In this document: one piece after another, positions 41,815 through 51,400 of the stretch
Position numbering within the stretch: the first letter of the stretch is position 1
Layout: every line of letters starts with the position of its first letter
Source of the DNA: Myxococcaceae bacterium
Lineage (GTDB): Bacteria; Myxococcota; Myxococcia; Myxococcales; Myxococcaceae
NCBI GenBank assembly: GCA_016793095.1
Contig: JAEUJQ010000009.1
Span: forward strand, 43,173-107,172
Length of the DNA: 64,000 bases
Direction of reading: 5' to 3'
Position numbers and translations under genes: made by a program
The notes under the pieces: model-generated
Database searches by the model: none
Told to the model about the DNA's origin: nothing
The model's input: only the letters and a program-made list of their open reading frames with translations

Positions 41815-44352
41815 TCACTTCACAGGCAGCAGCACGAAGGCGCCCTCGCGCTCGGCCTCGACCTCGGCGCGCGTCATTGGCATGGGCCTGGGCGCCCCGG
41901 CGGCCCACGCGGGGAACTGGTCGAACGCGTGGGGCTCCTTCGGCGCCCCTGACTGCCCGGTGTCGATGGTGAAGCGTGCGCGCGGCGGCGACGATAGCTC
42001 CACCACCATGCGCATCGCAGCCCCATGGTCCACTGGCAGGCCGGCTTCGGCGCGCACGGTGTTGGCGTGGCCCGACTGCTCGACGGGCTCCTTCGTGAAG
42101 AAGCCGCCCACCAGCGGCGCGCGCGCGAGCACGCCCTTGAACTGCAGCGTGTGCACCGCGCCCCACCGCCAGGTCGATGGGCGAGTGCCAGCGCGAGCGA
42201 GGACGTCGTCGAGCGCATCATCGACCGCCGCGACCATCATCGCGCGCAGGTCGCTTCCGAAGAGCGGTGAACGCCCGCCGCTTCGGAGCGCGAGGTGCAC
42301 CGCGTTGGACACCGGGAAGCTGCGCGCGAGGGCCTTCACCGCGACGGCGTCGTCCACGCCGAGGCCCCGCACCACCTGACCTCTGAGCGCGGTGACGACG
42401 GCGACGAAGGGCAGGGCGCCCAGGCTGTCGGTCGAGAAGACGCCGTCGAAGCCCCGCAGCGCCGCACAGAAGTCCGCGACGAGCGCCGCGTCATGACGGG
42501 GCGTCGCCGCAGGACACGCCGCAGCGAGGACCGCGATGACGTCCTTCGCCTCGAGCGAGGTGATGTCCTGCTGCACCTCGAGCAGCTCGTCGGCCGAGGG
42601 CTTCTTCGCGCCGAGCAGGGCCGACAGCCGCTGGTGAATGCGCCGCGCGCGGTGCGCAGGGACGCCGGAGGTGCCGACGGCCCGAACGCGCCAGTCGTCG
42701 TCGCCGAGCACGCGCTGGTTCGCCGCGACGAGGTAGCCCGCGTCCGGGTTGGTGAGCGCCGGCTTCTCGGTCTGAAGGAGGAACCGCTCGGCCATCGGCC
42801 CCGGCGCGTCGGTGCGCGGCAGCCGCCCGCTCACGCCGGGTGGTCGGAGCGGCGCATACGCGGCCAACCGGTAGGCGATGGTGCCATCGGTGAAGGCGAG
42901 CGCCACGTTCTGCCCCGACACCTGCACCCGCGAGATGGCCGCCGTCGCCTCGTCGGCGTCCTTCGCGCGCAGGAAGTCCCAGAAGCCGCTGACGGGCCCC
43001 GCGTTGAGGCCGCCCACCTCGAAGCCGGGCCACAGCAACGCATACCGCTCGGGCGAGCTGACCCAGGCGTCGGACAGCACCGGGCCGAAGGGCGTCTCGA
43101 GCCAGGTCTCCACCTTCGCCTCGGCGTCTTCCTTGCGGCCGAGGCGGAAGCGCTGCTCCACGCGCGTCACCTCGACGGGCACGCCGCCCACCGCGAAGCC
43201 GCCGTCGGGTGCGGGGTCGAGGCGCACGAGGTCCTGCGTGTCGGCGTAGGAGACGGTCATGCCCCAGGCGAGCGACCGCGTGTGGCCGATGAGGACGGCG
43301 GGAATGCCCGCGAACGTCGCTCCGACGCCGGTGAAGTCCGGGTGCTCGAGGTGCGCGAGGTAGAAGACCGACGGCAGCTCGTGGTTGAGGTGCGGGTCGT
43401 TGCACAGCACGGGCACGCCCGCCGCCGTTCGCGAGCCGTGCACGGCCCAGGAGTTCGACGCGCCGAGCTGCTCGAGGCCGAGCCGGTCGGCCAGCTCTGC
43501 GGCTGACGATGGAAGCGTGGCGAGCGCGACCGGTCCACCCGCCAGCTCGAGAGCCGACGGCAGGCTCGCGCCCGTGACAGGTGAGCTCACCGGCTGAGCC
43601 GGGAGCGTTGGCGTGTTCCCGGCCGCCGTGGCCGCTGGGCCGGGCTGGACGAGCGCCGAGACGCTGTCGAGGAGTGACGTGGGCCGCTCCGTCTGCGTGG
43701 GCGCGCCGCCGGCGACGATGGGCACGCCGCCAGTCCAGTGCGGGGCGTCGAGCAGCGCGCGACGTGGGTCGTCAGCGGCGAGCTTCGCCAGTAACTGGGC
43801 GCGCGCGAGCTCGTCGCGGAAGTCGGCTGCGAGCGACCAGGACTGGAGCCGCATGACGGCGAAGCTGTCCTCCGCCGTGAACGTCCCGAAGGACGCGCCG
43901 AGCAACGCGAGCTCGGCCGTCGTGCCCGCGTGCGCCGCGCCGGCCGTCACCCCCTTCGCGTAGGCCTCGAGCGTCGCGCGGTCTCTCGCCTCGAGGGCCG
44001 CGAAGGCGTCGCCCAGCCGCCACGTCAAGGTCCGCAGCCGCCGGTCCAGCGGCAGCGCGTCGGCGCCGAAGAGCTCCGTCAGCCGTCCCCGCGCGGCGTG
44101 CTTCATCACCAGCACCTGGAACGTGCGGTCGCGGCCGTGCATGAAGCCGAGCCCGAAAGCGACGTCAGCCTCGCGCTCGGCGAAGACGTGCGGAATGCCC
44201 CGCGCGTCGAGCAACACCTCCACCCGCGCCGTCGGGCCGTCCACCGTCAGGGTGAGCGGCGTCTTCGGGTCGAGCCGCGGCGGCGCGTAGCGCGCGAGGC
44301 AGGCACTGAAGATGAGCAGCAGCGGCGCAAGTCGTCGGGCAGACACGCCCAC
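41815..44352 (-). CDS. Penicillin acylase-family Ntn-hydrolase lipoprotein
   Basis: An 845-residue member of the penicillin amidase family: a precursor that self-cleaves into alpha and beta chains and hydrolyses amide bonds (penicillins, acyl-homoserine lactones, aculeacins). The N-terminus LLLIFSAC carries a lipobox. The alpha-chain signature is RDARGIPHVFAEREADVAFGLGFMHGRDR (about 50-76). The beta chain begins with the nucleophile Ser299 in GASNSWAVHG. Later conserved elements LCNDPHL and the MTVSYADTQD region are present. The start is GTG 44352. An acyl-homoserine lactone acylase role is possible but not inferable from sequence alone. Confidence 0.9.
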   Translation of the reverse strand: MGVSARRLAPLLLIFSACLARYAPPRLDPKTPLTLTVDGPTARVEVLLDARGIPHVFAEREADVAFGLGFMHGRDRTFQVLVMKHAARGRLTELFGADALPLDRRLRTLTWRLGDAFAALEARDRATLEAYAKGVTAGAAHAGTTAELALLGASFGTFTAEDSFAVMRLQSWSLAADFRDELARAQLLAKLAADDPRRALLDAPHWTGGVPIVAGGAPTQTERPTSLLDSVSALVQPGPAATAAGNTPTLPAQPVSSPVTGASLPSALELAGGPVALATLPSSAAELADRLGLEQLGASNSWAVHGSRTAAGVPVLCNDPHLNHELPSVFYLAHLEHPDFTGVGATFAGIPAVLIGHTRSLAWGMTVSYADTQDLVRLDPAPDGGFAVGGVPVEVTRVEQRFRLGRKEDAEAKVETWLETPFGPVLSDAWVSSPERYALLWPGFEVGGLNAGPVSGFWDFLRAKDADEATAAISRVQVSGQNVALAFTDGTIAYRLAAYAPLRPPGVSGRLPRTDAPGPMAERFLLQTEKPALTNPDAGYLVAANQRVLGDDDWRVRAVGTSGVPAHRARRIHQRLSALLGAKKPSADELLEVQQDITSLEAKDVIAVLAAACPAATPRHDAALVADFCAALRGFDGVFSTDSLGALPFVAVVTALRGQVVRGLGVDDAVAVKALARSFPVSNAVHLALRSGGRSPLFGSDLRAMMVAAVDDALDDVLARAGTRPSTWRWGAVHTLQFKGVLARAPLVGGFFTKEPVEQSGHANTVRAEAGLPVDHGAAMRMVVELSSPPRARFTIDTGQSGAPKEPHAFDQFPAWAAGAPRPMPMTRAEVEAEREGAFVLLPVK

Positions 44353-44398
44353 CCTCTACAACTCCCGAGCCCAGCGTGCAGTCACCGCGCGTGGCAGG

Positions 44399-47107
44399 TC
44401 ACGCCAGCCCGGGCCGAGGCGCGTCGATGACAGCCTCGTCCCGGGTGAACAGCTTCTTCACCTCGGCGGTGAGGTAGATGACGAAGCCGGCTGCCGTGAA
44501 GACGGCCCACCACCACCACGCGATGGGCTCGGTGTGCAGCAGGCGGTTCATCAAGGGCAGGTACGTGAACGCCAGTTGGGTCGCCAGCATCACGCCTGAG
44601 CCGAGCCAGACCCAGCCGTTCGTCCACAGGCCCAGGCGCCAGAGCGGCAGGCGCAGGCTCCGGCAGGCGAAGAGATAGCCCACCAGCGCCGCGACGATGG
44701 TGTTGACGGCGATGGTGCGCGCCTGCGGGTGGCCCAGCTCGAGGTGCTCCGCCCACTCGAAGAAGCCGAACGCGAGCGCACCCATGACGCCGGAGATGAG
44801 GAGCGTCCGCACGCCCAGCCGAACGTCGAAGATGGGCGCGTCGACCTTGCGCGGCGGTCGCTGCATCAGCCCCGGCTCTTTCTTCTCGAAGACGAGCGCC
44901 GTGCCGAGCAGCACCGCCGCCACCATGTTCACCCAGAGGAGCTGGACCGGCAGCACCGGCAGCTCCGTGCCGAGCAACATGGCCGCCAGCAGCACCAGGC
45001 CCTGTCCCCCGTTCGCCGGCAGCGACCACGCGATGAACTTCACCAGGTTGTCGTAGACGCCGCGGCCCTCTTCGACCGCCGCCTCGATGGTGGCGAAGTT
45101 GTCGTCGGTGAGGATCATCGCCGCCGCCGCCCGCGCGACGTCGGTGCCACCCTTGCCCATCGCCACCCCGATGTCCGCCTGCTTGAGGGCCGGCGCGTCG
45201 TTGACGCCGTCTCCCGTCATCGCCACCACATGGCCCCGGCTCTGCAGCGCCCGCACGAGCTTCAGCTTCTGCTCCGGCGCCACCCGCGCGAAGACCGACA
45301 CCTGCTCGGCGAGCGTCGGCAGCACTTCGACAGGCGTGTCATCGAGCTCCTGCCCGGACACCGCGCGGAGCTTTCCATCAGCGGTGCGTTCCCCCTGCAG
45401 GCCGAGAGCGTCGGCGATGGCCGCGGCCGTCACGCGGTGGTCGCCGGTGATCATCTTCACCTGAATCCCCGCGGCCAGACAGGCGGCCACGGCTCGCTTC
45501 GCCTCCGGCCGCGGCGGGTCCATCATGCCGACGAGACCGAGCAGGGTGAGGCCCTGTACGTCGGCGTGGCTGAGATTGTCGGTCGCGGCGGGCAGGTCCT
45601 TGCGCGCCACCACGAGCACCCGCAGCCCTTGTTGCGCGAGCTCGTCCACCCGCGCGTGGAGCGCGGCGGGGTCGATGGGAGAGGTGCCCTCGACGGTCTG
45701 CTGCGTGACGCATCGGCTGAGCAACGCGTCGGACGAGCCCTTGACGTACGCCACGGCGCCTGTCGGCGAGGCGTGCAGCGTGGCCATGAACATGTGCTGG
45801 GACTCGAACGGCACCACGTCGCGACGCTCGAAGGGGCCCAGCGCCGCCGCGTCGAGCCCGGCCTTGCGGGCCGCGACGGTGAGCGCCGCCTCGGTCGGGT
45901 CACCTTCCACCTTCTCCTCGCCCGGGTGCCCGACGAGCCTGGTGTCGTTGCACAGCGCCCCGCCGCGCAGACAGTCGAGGAGCGGTTGCAGGGAGCCGGG
46001 GTCGAGCCGCGCGCCCTCCCGCTCGAAGTGACCGGCGGTGTCGAAGCCGACGCCGGTGACGGTGATCTGCTGGCCCGCCACCCAGAGCGTCGTGACCGTC
46101 ATCTGGTTCTCGGTGAGCGTGCCCGTCTTGTCCGAGCAGATGACGGTGGTGCTGCCGAGCGTCTCCACGGCGGGCAGGCGGCGGATGACGGCGCGACGAC
46201 GCGCCATGGCCGAGACGCCGATGGCGAGCAGAATGGTGACGGCCGCCGGCAACCCCTCGGGAATGGCGCCGACGGCCAGGGCGACCGCGCCGTTGAAGGT
46301 GGTGTTCAGGTCTCGTCCGCGCAGCGCCTCGATGCCGAAGAGCGCGGCCGAGACCCCGAGGATGATCCACACCAGCAGGCGCGAGAGCTGGGCGATCCGG
46401 CGGGTGAGCGGCGTCTCGAGCTGCTCGGTCCGCTCCATCAGCCCGGCGATGCGGCCGGCCTCGGTGTCATTCCCGGTCGCCACCACGACGCCGCGACCCT
46501 GCCCCCAGGTCACCGACGAGCCCGCGAAGGCGAGGTTCTTCCGGTCGCCCAGCGGCGTCTTCTCGAGCAGCAGAGGCAGCGCCTTCTCGACGGCCACGGA
46601 CTCGCCGGTGAGCGCGGCCTCTTCAATCTGCAGGTCCTTCACGAGGAACAGCCGCACGTCGGCGGGCACCGTGTCGCCCGACTGGACCGCCACCACGTCG
46701 CCCTTCACCAGTTGCTCGCTCGGGATCCGCCGGAGCACCCCGTCGCGCAACACGGTGGCCTCGGTGACGATGGTCTTCCCCAGCGCGGCGATGGCCTGCT
46801 CGGCGCGGTGCTCCTGAACGAAGCCGATGAGGCCGTTCAGCAACACGACGGCGCCGATGACGGCCGCGTCCACGTAGTCACCCAGGAAGACGGACAGCGC
46901 GCCGGCGCCGATGAGCACCACCACGAGCGGCTGCAGGAACTGGTCGAGCAGCTTCCTCAGCGACGACACGCCCTTGCGCGAGGTGATGAGGTTGGGCCCG
47001 TCGCGCTGGAGCCGCGCCTCGGCGTCGGTCGCGCTCAGCCCCTGCTCGGAGCTCGCCACCGTCTCCAGCGCCTGCGCGAGGGTGACTGCGTGCCAGGCCG
47101 TCGTCAC
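44399..47107 (-). CDS. Type II P-type cation ATPase (Ca2+/Na+-pump-like)
   Basis: A 902-residue P-type ATPase. The N-terminal cation-ATPase domain, actuator TGES (167-170), transmembrane helix 4 with PEGLP (283-287), phosphorylation loop SDKTGTLTENQ (325-335), and TGDGVNDAPALK in the hinge are all intact, as are about ten membrane helices. PEGLP marks type II pumps. In helix 6 the canonical NxxTD of Ca2+ pumps reads NMVAA, lacking the ion-binding Asp, so the transported cation is uncertain. The start at GTG 47107 is chosen because GGAG lies six bases upstream; the TTG at 47119 is an alternative. Confidence 0.9.
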   Translation of the reverse strand: MTTAWHAVTLAQALETVASSEQGLSATDAEARLQRDGPNLITSRKGVSSLRKLLDQFLQPLVVVLIGAGALSVFLGDYVDAAVIGAVVLLNGLIGFVQEHRAEQAIAALGKTIVTEATVLRDGVLRRIPSEQLVKGDVVAVQSGDTVPADVRLFLVKDLQIEEAALTGESVAVEKALPLLLEKTPLGDRKNLAFAGSSVTWGQGRGVVVATGNDTEAGRIAGLMERTEQLETPLTRRIAQLSRLLVWIILGVSAALFGIEALRGRDLNTTFNGAVALAVGAIPEGLPAAVTILLAIGVSAMARRRAVIRRLPAVETLGSTTVICSDKTGTLTENQMTVTTLWVAGQQITVTGVGFDTAGHFEREGARLDPGSLQPLLDCLRGGALCNDTRLVGHPGEEKVEGDPTEAALTVAARKAGLDAAALGPFERRDVVPFESQHMFMATLHASPTGAVAYVKGSSDALLSRCVTQQTVEGTSPIDPAALHARVDELAQQGLRVLVVARKDLPAATDNLSHADVQGLTLLGLVGMMDPPRPEAKRAVAACLAAGIQVKMITGDHRVTAAAIADALGLQGERTADGKLRAVSGQELDDTPVEVLPTLAEQVSVFARVAPEQKLKLVRALQSRGHVVAMTGDGVNDAPALKQADIGVAMGKGGTDVARAAAAMILTDDNFATIEAAVEEGRGVYDNLVKFIAWSLPANGGQGLVLLAAMLLGTELPVLPVQLLWVNMVAAVLLGTALVFEKKEPGLMQRPPRKVDAPIFDVRLGVRTLLISGVMGALAFGFFEWAEHLELGHPQARTIAVNTIVAALVGYLFACRSLRLPLWRLGLWTNGWVWLGSGVMLATQLAFTYLPLMNRLLHTEPIAWWWWAVFTAAGFVIYLTAEVKKLFTRDEAVIDAPRPGLA

Positions 47108-47301
47108 ACGAATCTCCAATCGACTTCACACATCCGCGAAGGCGCCCTCAGGCGTGAGCCGCTCCCCCAGTCGCGCCGTGTGCCTGGCGAAGGCCCCTGG
47201 CGCGTCGTCACGACGTGCTCACCCCCTCGGGCTGGAGACGGCCTCACCTCGTGCACGCCCGGGACTGTATGAACGGGCGCTCTCCGCGCAAGCGCCTGCT
47301 G

Positions 47302-47494
47302 TCACGCTCGACGATGCCTCCGCTCGCCAGGGTGAACCCTCGACGCGCAAGCGCCCGGGCCGCCGGTCACGCCTTCGAGCGCTCGACGGTCCCTTCGGTG
47401 AGGGCTTCGCGGAGGGGAGGCGCTCGAAGGCGCCCGAGCGGCCTGTTCACGCCTTCACGCGCTCGACGATGCCTTCGATGAGCTTCGCCGAGGT
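47302..47494. repeat. Degenerate outward copies of the moxR 3' terminus
   Basis: The true end of moxR (from 47447: tcacgccttcacgcgctcga...) is echoed at 47367 with about 85% identity over 48 bases and, shorter, at 47302 (tcacgctcgacgatgcc). Read on the minus strand the 47367 copy encodes ALTEGTVERSKA and a stop, against the genuine [13 protein letters not shown] short cgcaagcgcc precedes both copies. The copies occupy most of the 339-base gap between moxR and the ATPase gene; 47120-47300 shows nothing else. Confidence 0.8.
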
Positions 47495-48463
47495 GAGGCC
47501 CTCGGACTCGGCGGTGAAGTTCGGCAGCACCCGGTGGCGCAGCACGGGCTTCGCGAGCGCGCGCACGTCGTCCACCGAGGCGGCGAAGCGGCCCGAGAGA
47601 ATCGCCCGCGCCTTGGCGCCGATGACGAGGTACTGGCTGGCGCGCGGCCCGGCGCCCCACGAGACGTTGCGCGAGACGAAGTCGAACGCCCCCGGCTCCT
47701 TCGGCCGCGTCGCCCGCACGAGGTCCACCGCGTACTTCACGACGTGGTCCGGCACCGGCACCCGGCGCACCAGGTCCTGCAGCGTGAGGATGTCCTGCGG
47801 CGAGAGCACCTTCGACAGGGCCGCCTGCGCGCCGCTCGTCGTCTGCTTCACGATGCGCACCTCTTCGTCCGCCGACGGGTAGCCGACGTCGACGTAGAAC
47901 ATGAAGCGGTCGAGCTGCGCCTCGGGCAGCGGGTAGGTGCCCTCCTGCTCGATGGGGTTCTGCGTCGCGAACACGAGGAAGGGCGGGTCGAGGTGCCAGG
48001 TGCGGCCCGAGGCGGTGACGCGGTACTCCTGCATCGCCTGCAGCAGCGCGGCCTGCGTCTTCGGCGGCGTACGGTTCACCTCGTCGGCCAGCACGATGTT
48101 CGCGAAGATGGGGCCCTTCATGAAGCGCAGCTCGCGGCGGCCCGTCGAGCGGTCTTCTTCGAGAATGTCGGTGCCGGTGATGTCGCTCGGCATCAGGTCG
48201 GGCGTGAACTGCACCCGGTTGAAGCTGAGCGTCAGCACCTCGGCCAGCGTCGAGATGAGCAGCGTCTTCGCCAGGCCCGGCACGCCGACGAAGAGGCAGT
48301 GGCCCTTCGAGAAGAGCGCGATGAGCAGGTGGTCGACGACCTCTTTCTGGCCGACGACGCGCTTGTCGATCTGCTCCAGCACGGCCGCGCGCGCCCTCGC
48401 CAGCGCCTCGACTGCCTTCAGGTCGTCCTGCGCCGCCGCTCCGTCACCCGTCGTGTCGCTCAT
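47447..48463 (-). CDS. MoxR-family AAA+ ATPase
   Basis: A 338-residue MoxR ATPase. Walker A is GVPGLAKT (60-67) and Walker B is [11 protein letters not shown] (121-131). Sensor 1 is [23 protein letters not shown] (about 164-186), with the [15 protein letters not shown] lid region near 256-280. MoxR proteins act as chaperones for maturation of complexes, often encoded with von Willebrand factor A proteins, none of which is adjacent here. Its start is 36 bases after the stop of the 1948-residue lipoprotein on the same strand, so the two may share a transcript. Confidence 0.95.
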   Translation of the reverse strand: MSDTTGDGAAAQDDLKAVEALARARAAVLEQIDKRVVGQKEVVDHLLIALFSKGHCLFVGVPGLAKTLLISTLAEVLTLSFNRVQFTPDLMPSDITGTDILEEDRSTGRRELRFMKGPIFANIVLADEVNRTPPKTQAALLQAMQEYRVTASGRTWHLDPPFLVFATQNPIEQEGTYPLPEAQLDRFMFYVDVGYPSADEEVRIVKQTTSGAQAALSKVLSPQDILTLQDLVRRVPVPDHVVKYAVDLVRATRPKEPGAFDFVSRNVSWGAGPRASQYLVIGAKARAILSGRFAASVDDVRALAKPVLRHRVLPNFTAESEGLTSAKLIEGIVERVKA

Positions 48464-48499
48464 GACTGGCGCGGGTTGTAACCGGCACGAGCGGCCGCG

Positions 48500-51400
48500 T
48501 CACTGCGCGAACGTCAGCACGAACAACCCGAAGGTGGAGTCGTTGCCGCCGCCCTGCGCCCCGCGCGTGAGCGTGATGCGGGTGTTCGACGCGGTGCGGC
48601 TGTAGACGACCCGCGCCTGCGTGTAGCCGAGCACGTCGTCGCTGCTGACGTTCGTCTCCCCGCCGGCCTGGCCACCAGGGCCCTGCCCGCCGACGAACGA
48701 CCAGGTCCGGTCGAGCGGGTGGGTCTGGGTGCCGATGTCCTGGGTGCTGCTGGTGGTGGTGTTGCCGTTGATGGTCACCCCGGCGAACTCCTGCACCGCC
48801 GCGAGGGTGTTCGGCACCGCGAGCCGCTCCCATGAGATGCCGTCGAAGGCCAGGTTCACGCAGTTACCCATGGTGCCGACGCCCCGAGAGAACGTGAGCT
48901 GGGTGTCGCTGGTGAGCACGCCGCGCAGGCGGTACTTGCAGATGGCCGTCTCGTTCGCGGGCGCCGTCGAGGGGTTCTCGACCCGCTGCGTGTGCAGCAA
49001 CACCGAGGTGGTGCTGGCAGGCGGCGCCGCGACGGCCGGCGTGAGTGACGTGCTCACGCCGCGGTCCACCGTCACGCCGGCCAACTGCACGACCTGGAGC
49101 GAGTAGTTCACCGTCGTCGACCAGGCCGCCATCGGTGCCGCCTTCAGGTCCACCTGTGTCGCGCTCGCGAGCTCGGCGGTGACGCCGTCGTCGAACGAGA
49201 ACGTCGTGCCGCTGTTCTGGTAGCCGAACAACAGGAAGGCACCGGTCGTCGAGCTGAGCCCGGCTGCGCTGATGTCCACGGCGACGGTGCCGCTCGAGCC
49301 GCCGGCGTTTCCGCTGAAGTGGTTCACCTGAAGCCCAGCGCCCATCGTCACCACCTGGAAGGTGACGCGGACCTCCTGTGATGTGCCCGTGCGCTGGCAG
49401 ACCAGTGCCGTGGCCATCGCGTCGATGGTGCACACCGTCGAGGCTGAGTCGGGCGTGTTGGGGCCGTTCTGGGCGACCGCCTGGAACGTGTAGAAAGACG
49501 TGCTGCGCGCCGACGCCGGCAGCGGCGGCACGATGGTGCAGGGGTTCGCGCTGGTCGAAGATGAAGTCTCGTTGTTCTCGATGGTGCACGTGCCGCGGCG
49601 CACGGCCGGGTGAATCGAGATGGCGGCGCTGGTGCCCGCGCTGAAGACCGAGCTCGGGTCGGTCGCGGTGATGGTCATCGTTCGCGCTGTGGCTGCGGAG
49701 TCGGTGGCCGTCGAGCTCGCCGGGTCAGCACTCAGGCCCTTGAGGTAGACGAGCGTCGTCGCGTTGCCGGCCGCGATGGTTCGGCCCGGGAGGGTCGCCG
49801 CGCCGCTGTCAGAGCAGTTGCTCGTCGTGTGCAGGGTGTACGAGCCAGCCGGAGGAGAACCGCCCACGGTCACGTTCACGGTCGTGTCGTAGCGCGTGAA
49901 GTCGGTGCCTCCGACCTGCCGCAGGATGGTGACGGGCGTGCACGTCTTGAAGAGCAGGTCCGTCGTGCCGGGCGACACCGTGAGCGCCGCCGCCGGTCCT
50001 CCCGAGACGACGACAGACGCCGCCGGCGTGGGCGTCAGCGGCGACCCCGACGTGTCCGTCGCGACGGCGTTGAAGGTCCCATTCACCACCGCATAGGCAT
50101 ACAGGTCTGGGGACTCGGTCTGCATGGCGTTGATCTGGAAGGCGCCCGTCACCTCGGTGGTGCAGGTCGGGTCGGTGAAGAACCGGAAGCCGGTGGTCGC
50201 CGCCGGCGCGAAGGAGAGCACCCGCGCGGTCGGCGTCTGGATGGGCGCCACCCCGTCGGTCACCTCCACCCGGAAGGCGCTGCTGCAGGTGAACCGGGCG
50301 AGGGTCGCTGGCGGCGCGGCCCCTTGCTTCCATCGGAGGGCGGTCGCCGACGAGACGATGATGTTCCAGTTCTGGGTCGCCGCGAGCGGCGGCGTGCCGA
50401 CCCTGAGCCCGGCCATCGGGTCCGGCGTCGAGTTGCGCAGGTAGAAGCTCGCCGACGTCGCCGTGCCGGCCGCGAGGTCGGTGATGGGGCCCGTGCAGCC
50501 GGGCATGGCGAAGAACGTGCCGTTCGCCATCGTGAGCGCCTGGGTGCCGATGGCCGTGGGGTTGCCGTACTGGTCCGCGCCGGAGACCGTCACCGCCTGG
50601 CTACAGAGGTTCGCCGCGAGCGAGGCGGGTGGCGTGGTGACGAAGGCCAGCGTGGTGAGCGCACCGCCGACAACCGTGGTCGAGGTGTCCAGGGGCGCGA
50701 CGAGCGGTGTGCTCGAGACCGCGACCGTGAGAGCTCCCACCTTCCGCGGCTTGACGCTGAAGGTAGCGGTGGACGCCATCGCGGCGAGGTTGACTGCGCC
50801 GGGGTTGGACAGCTCGGTGCCCATGCAGCCCGTCCCCACGTAGAGCTGGGCCTCGTTCGGGGCGACCGAGGCGGCGCCCGAGAGGGTGATGGTGACGATG
50901 CGGAGCGCGCCGCCGGTGGCGTTCCCACCGCCGTCAACCCGGCGCACCGTGAAGTCCACACACCCGTCCGCCGACGTCATCGCCGAGGGGAAGTTGGTGC
51001 GCTGCAGCGCCACCTCAGTGCCCGCCACGACGTTGAACGACGCGCTGCCCGCGGTCGCCGGCATGGGCGGAGTGGCGGTCACCGTCACCATTCCGAGCGC
51101 GGCTGGCTGGGGACGGAAGCCGACGATGACGGTGCTGCTCGCGGGGATGGTGGCGGACGTGGTGGTGCCGCCGCTGCAGTCCGACGCCGTGTAGAAGGCC
51201 CCAGAGGCCGAGCTGAGCATCACCGAGGTCGGCGTCGTCACGCGGTTGTTGCCCACGTCGAGCGCCTCGAGCTCGAGCGCCGTGCAGCCGCCCCACGGTT
51301 GGTCCGTCGTCGGTGGATTCACGAAGTTCACCCGGCCGACCGCGCCGGCGCCGACCGTCGTCGAGCCCATGGCTGACGTGACGCCCGGCCCGCCGCTCAC

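Noticed and set aside
47367..47660. Small minus-strand reading frame ending in ALTEGTVERSKA
   Set aside because: It runs through a degenerate copy of the moxR terminus and overlaps moxR in another frame. Treated as a repeat, not a gene.
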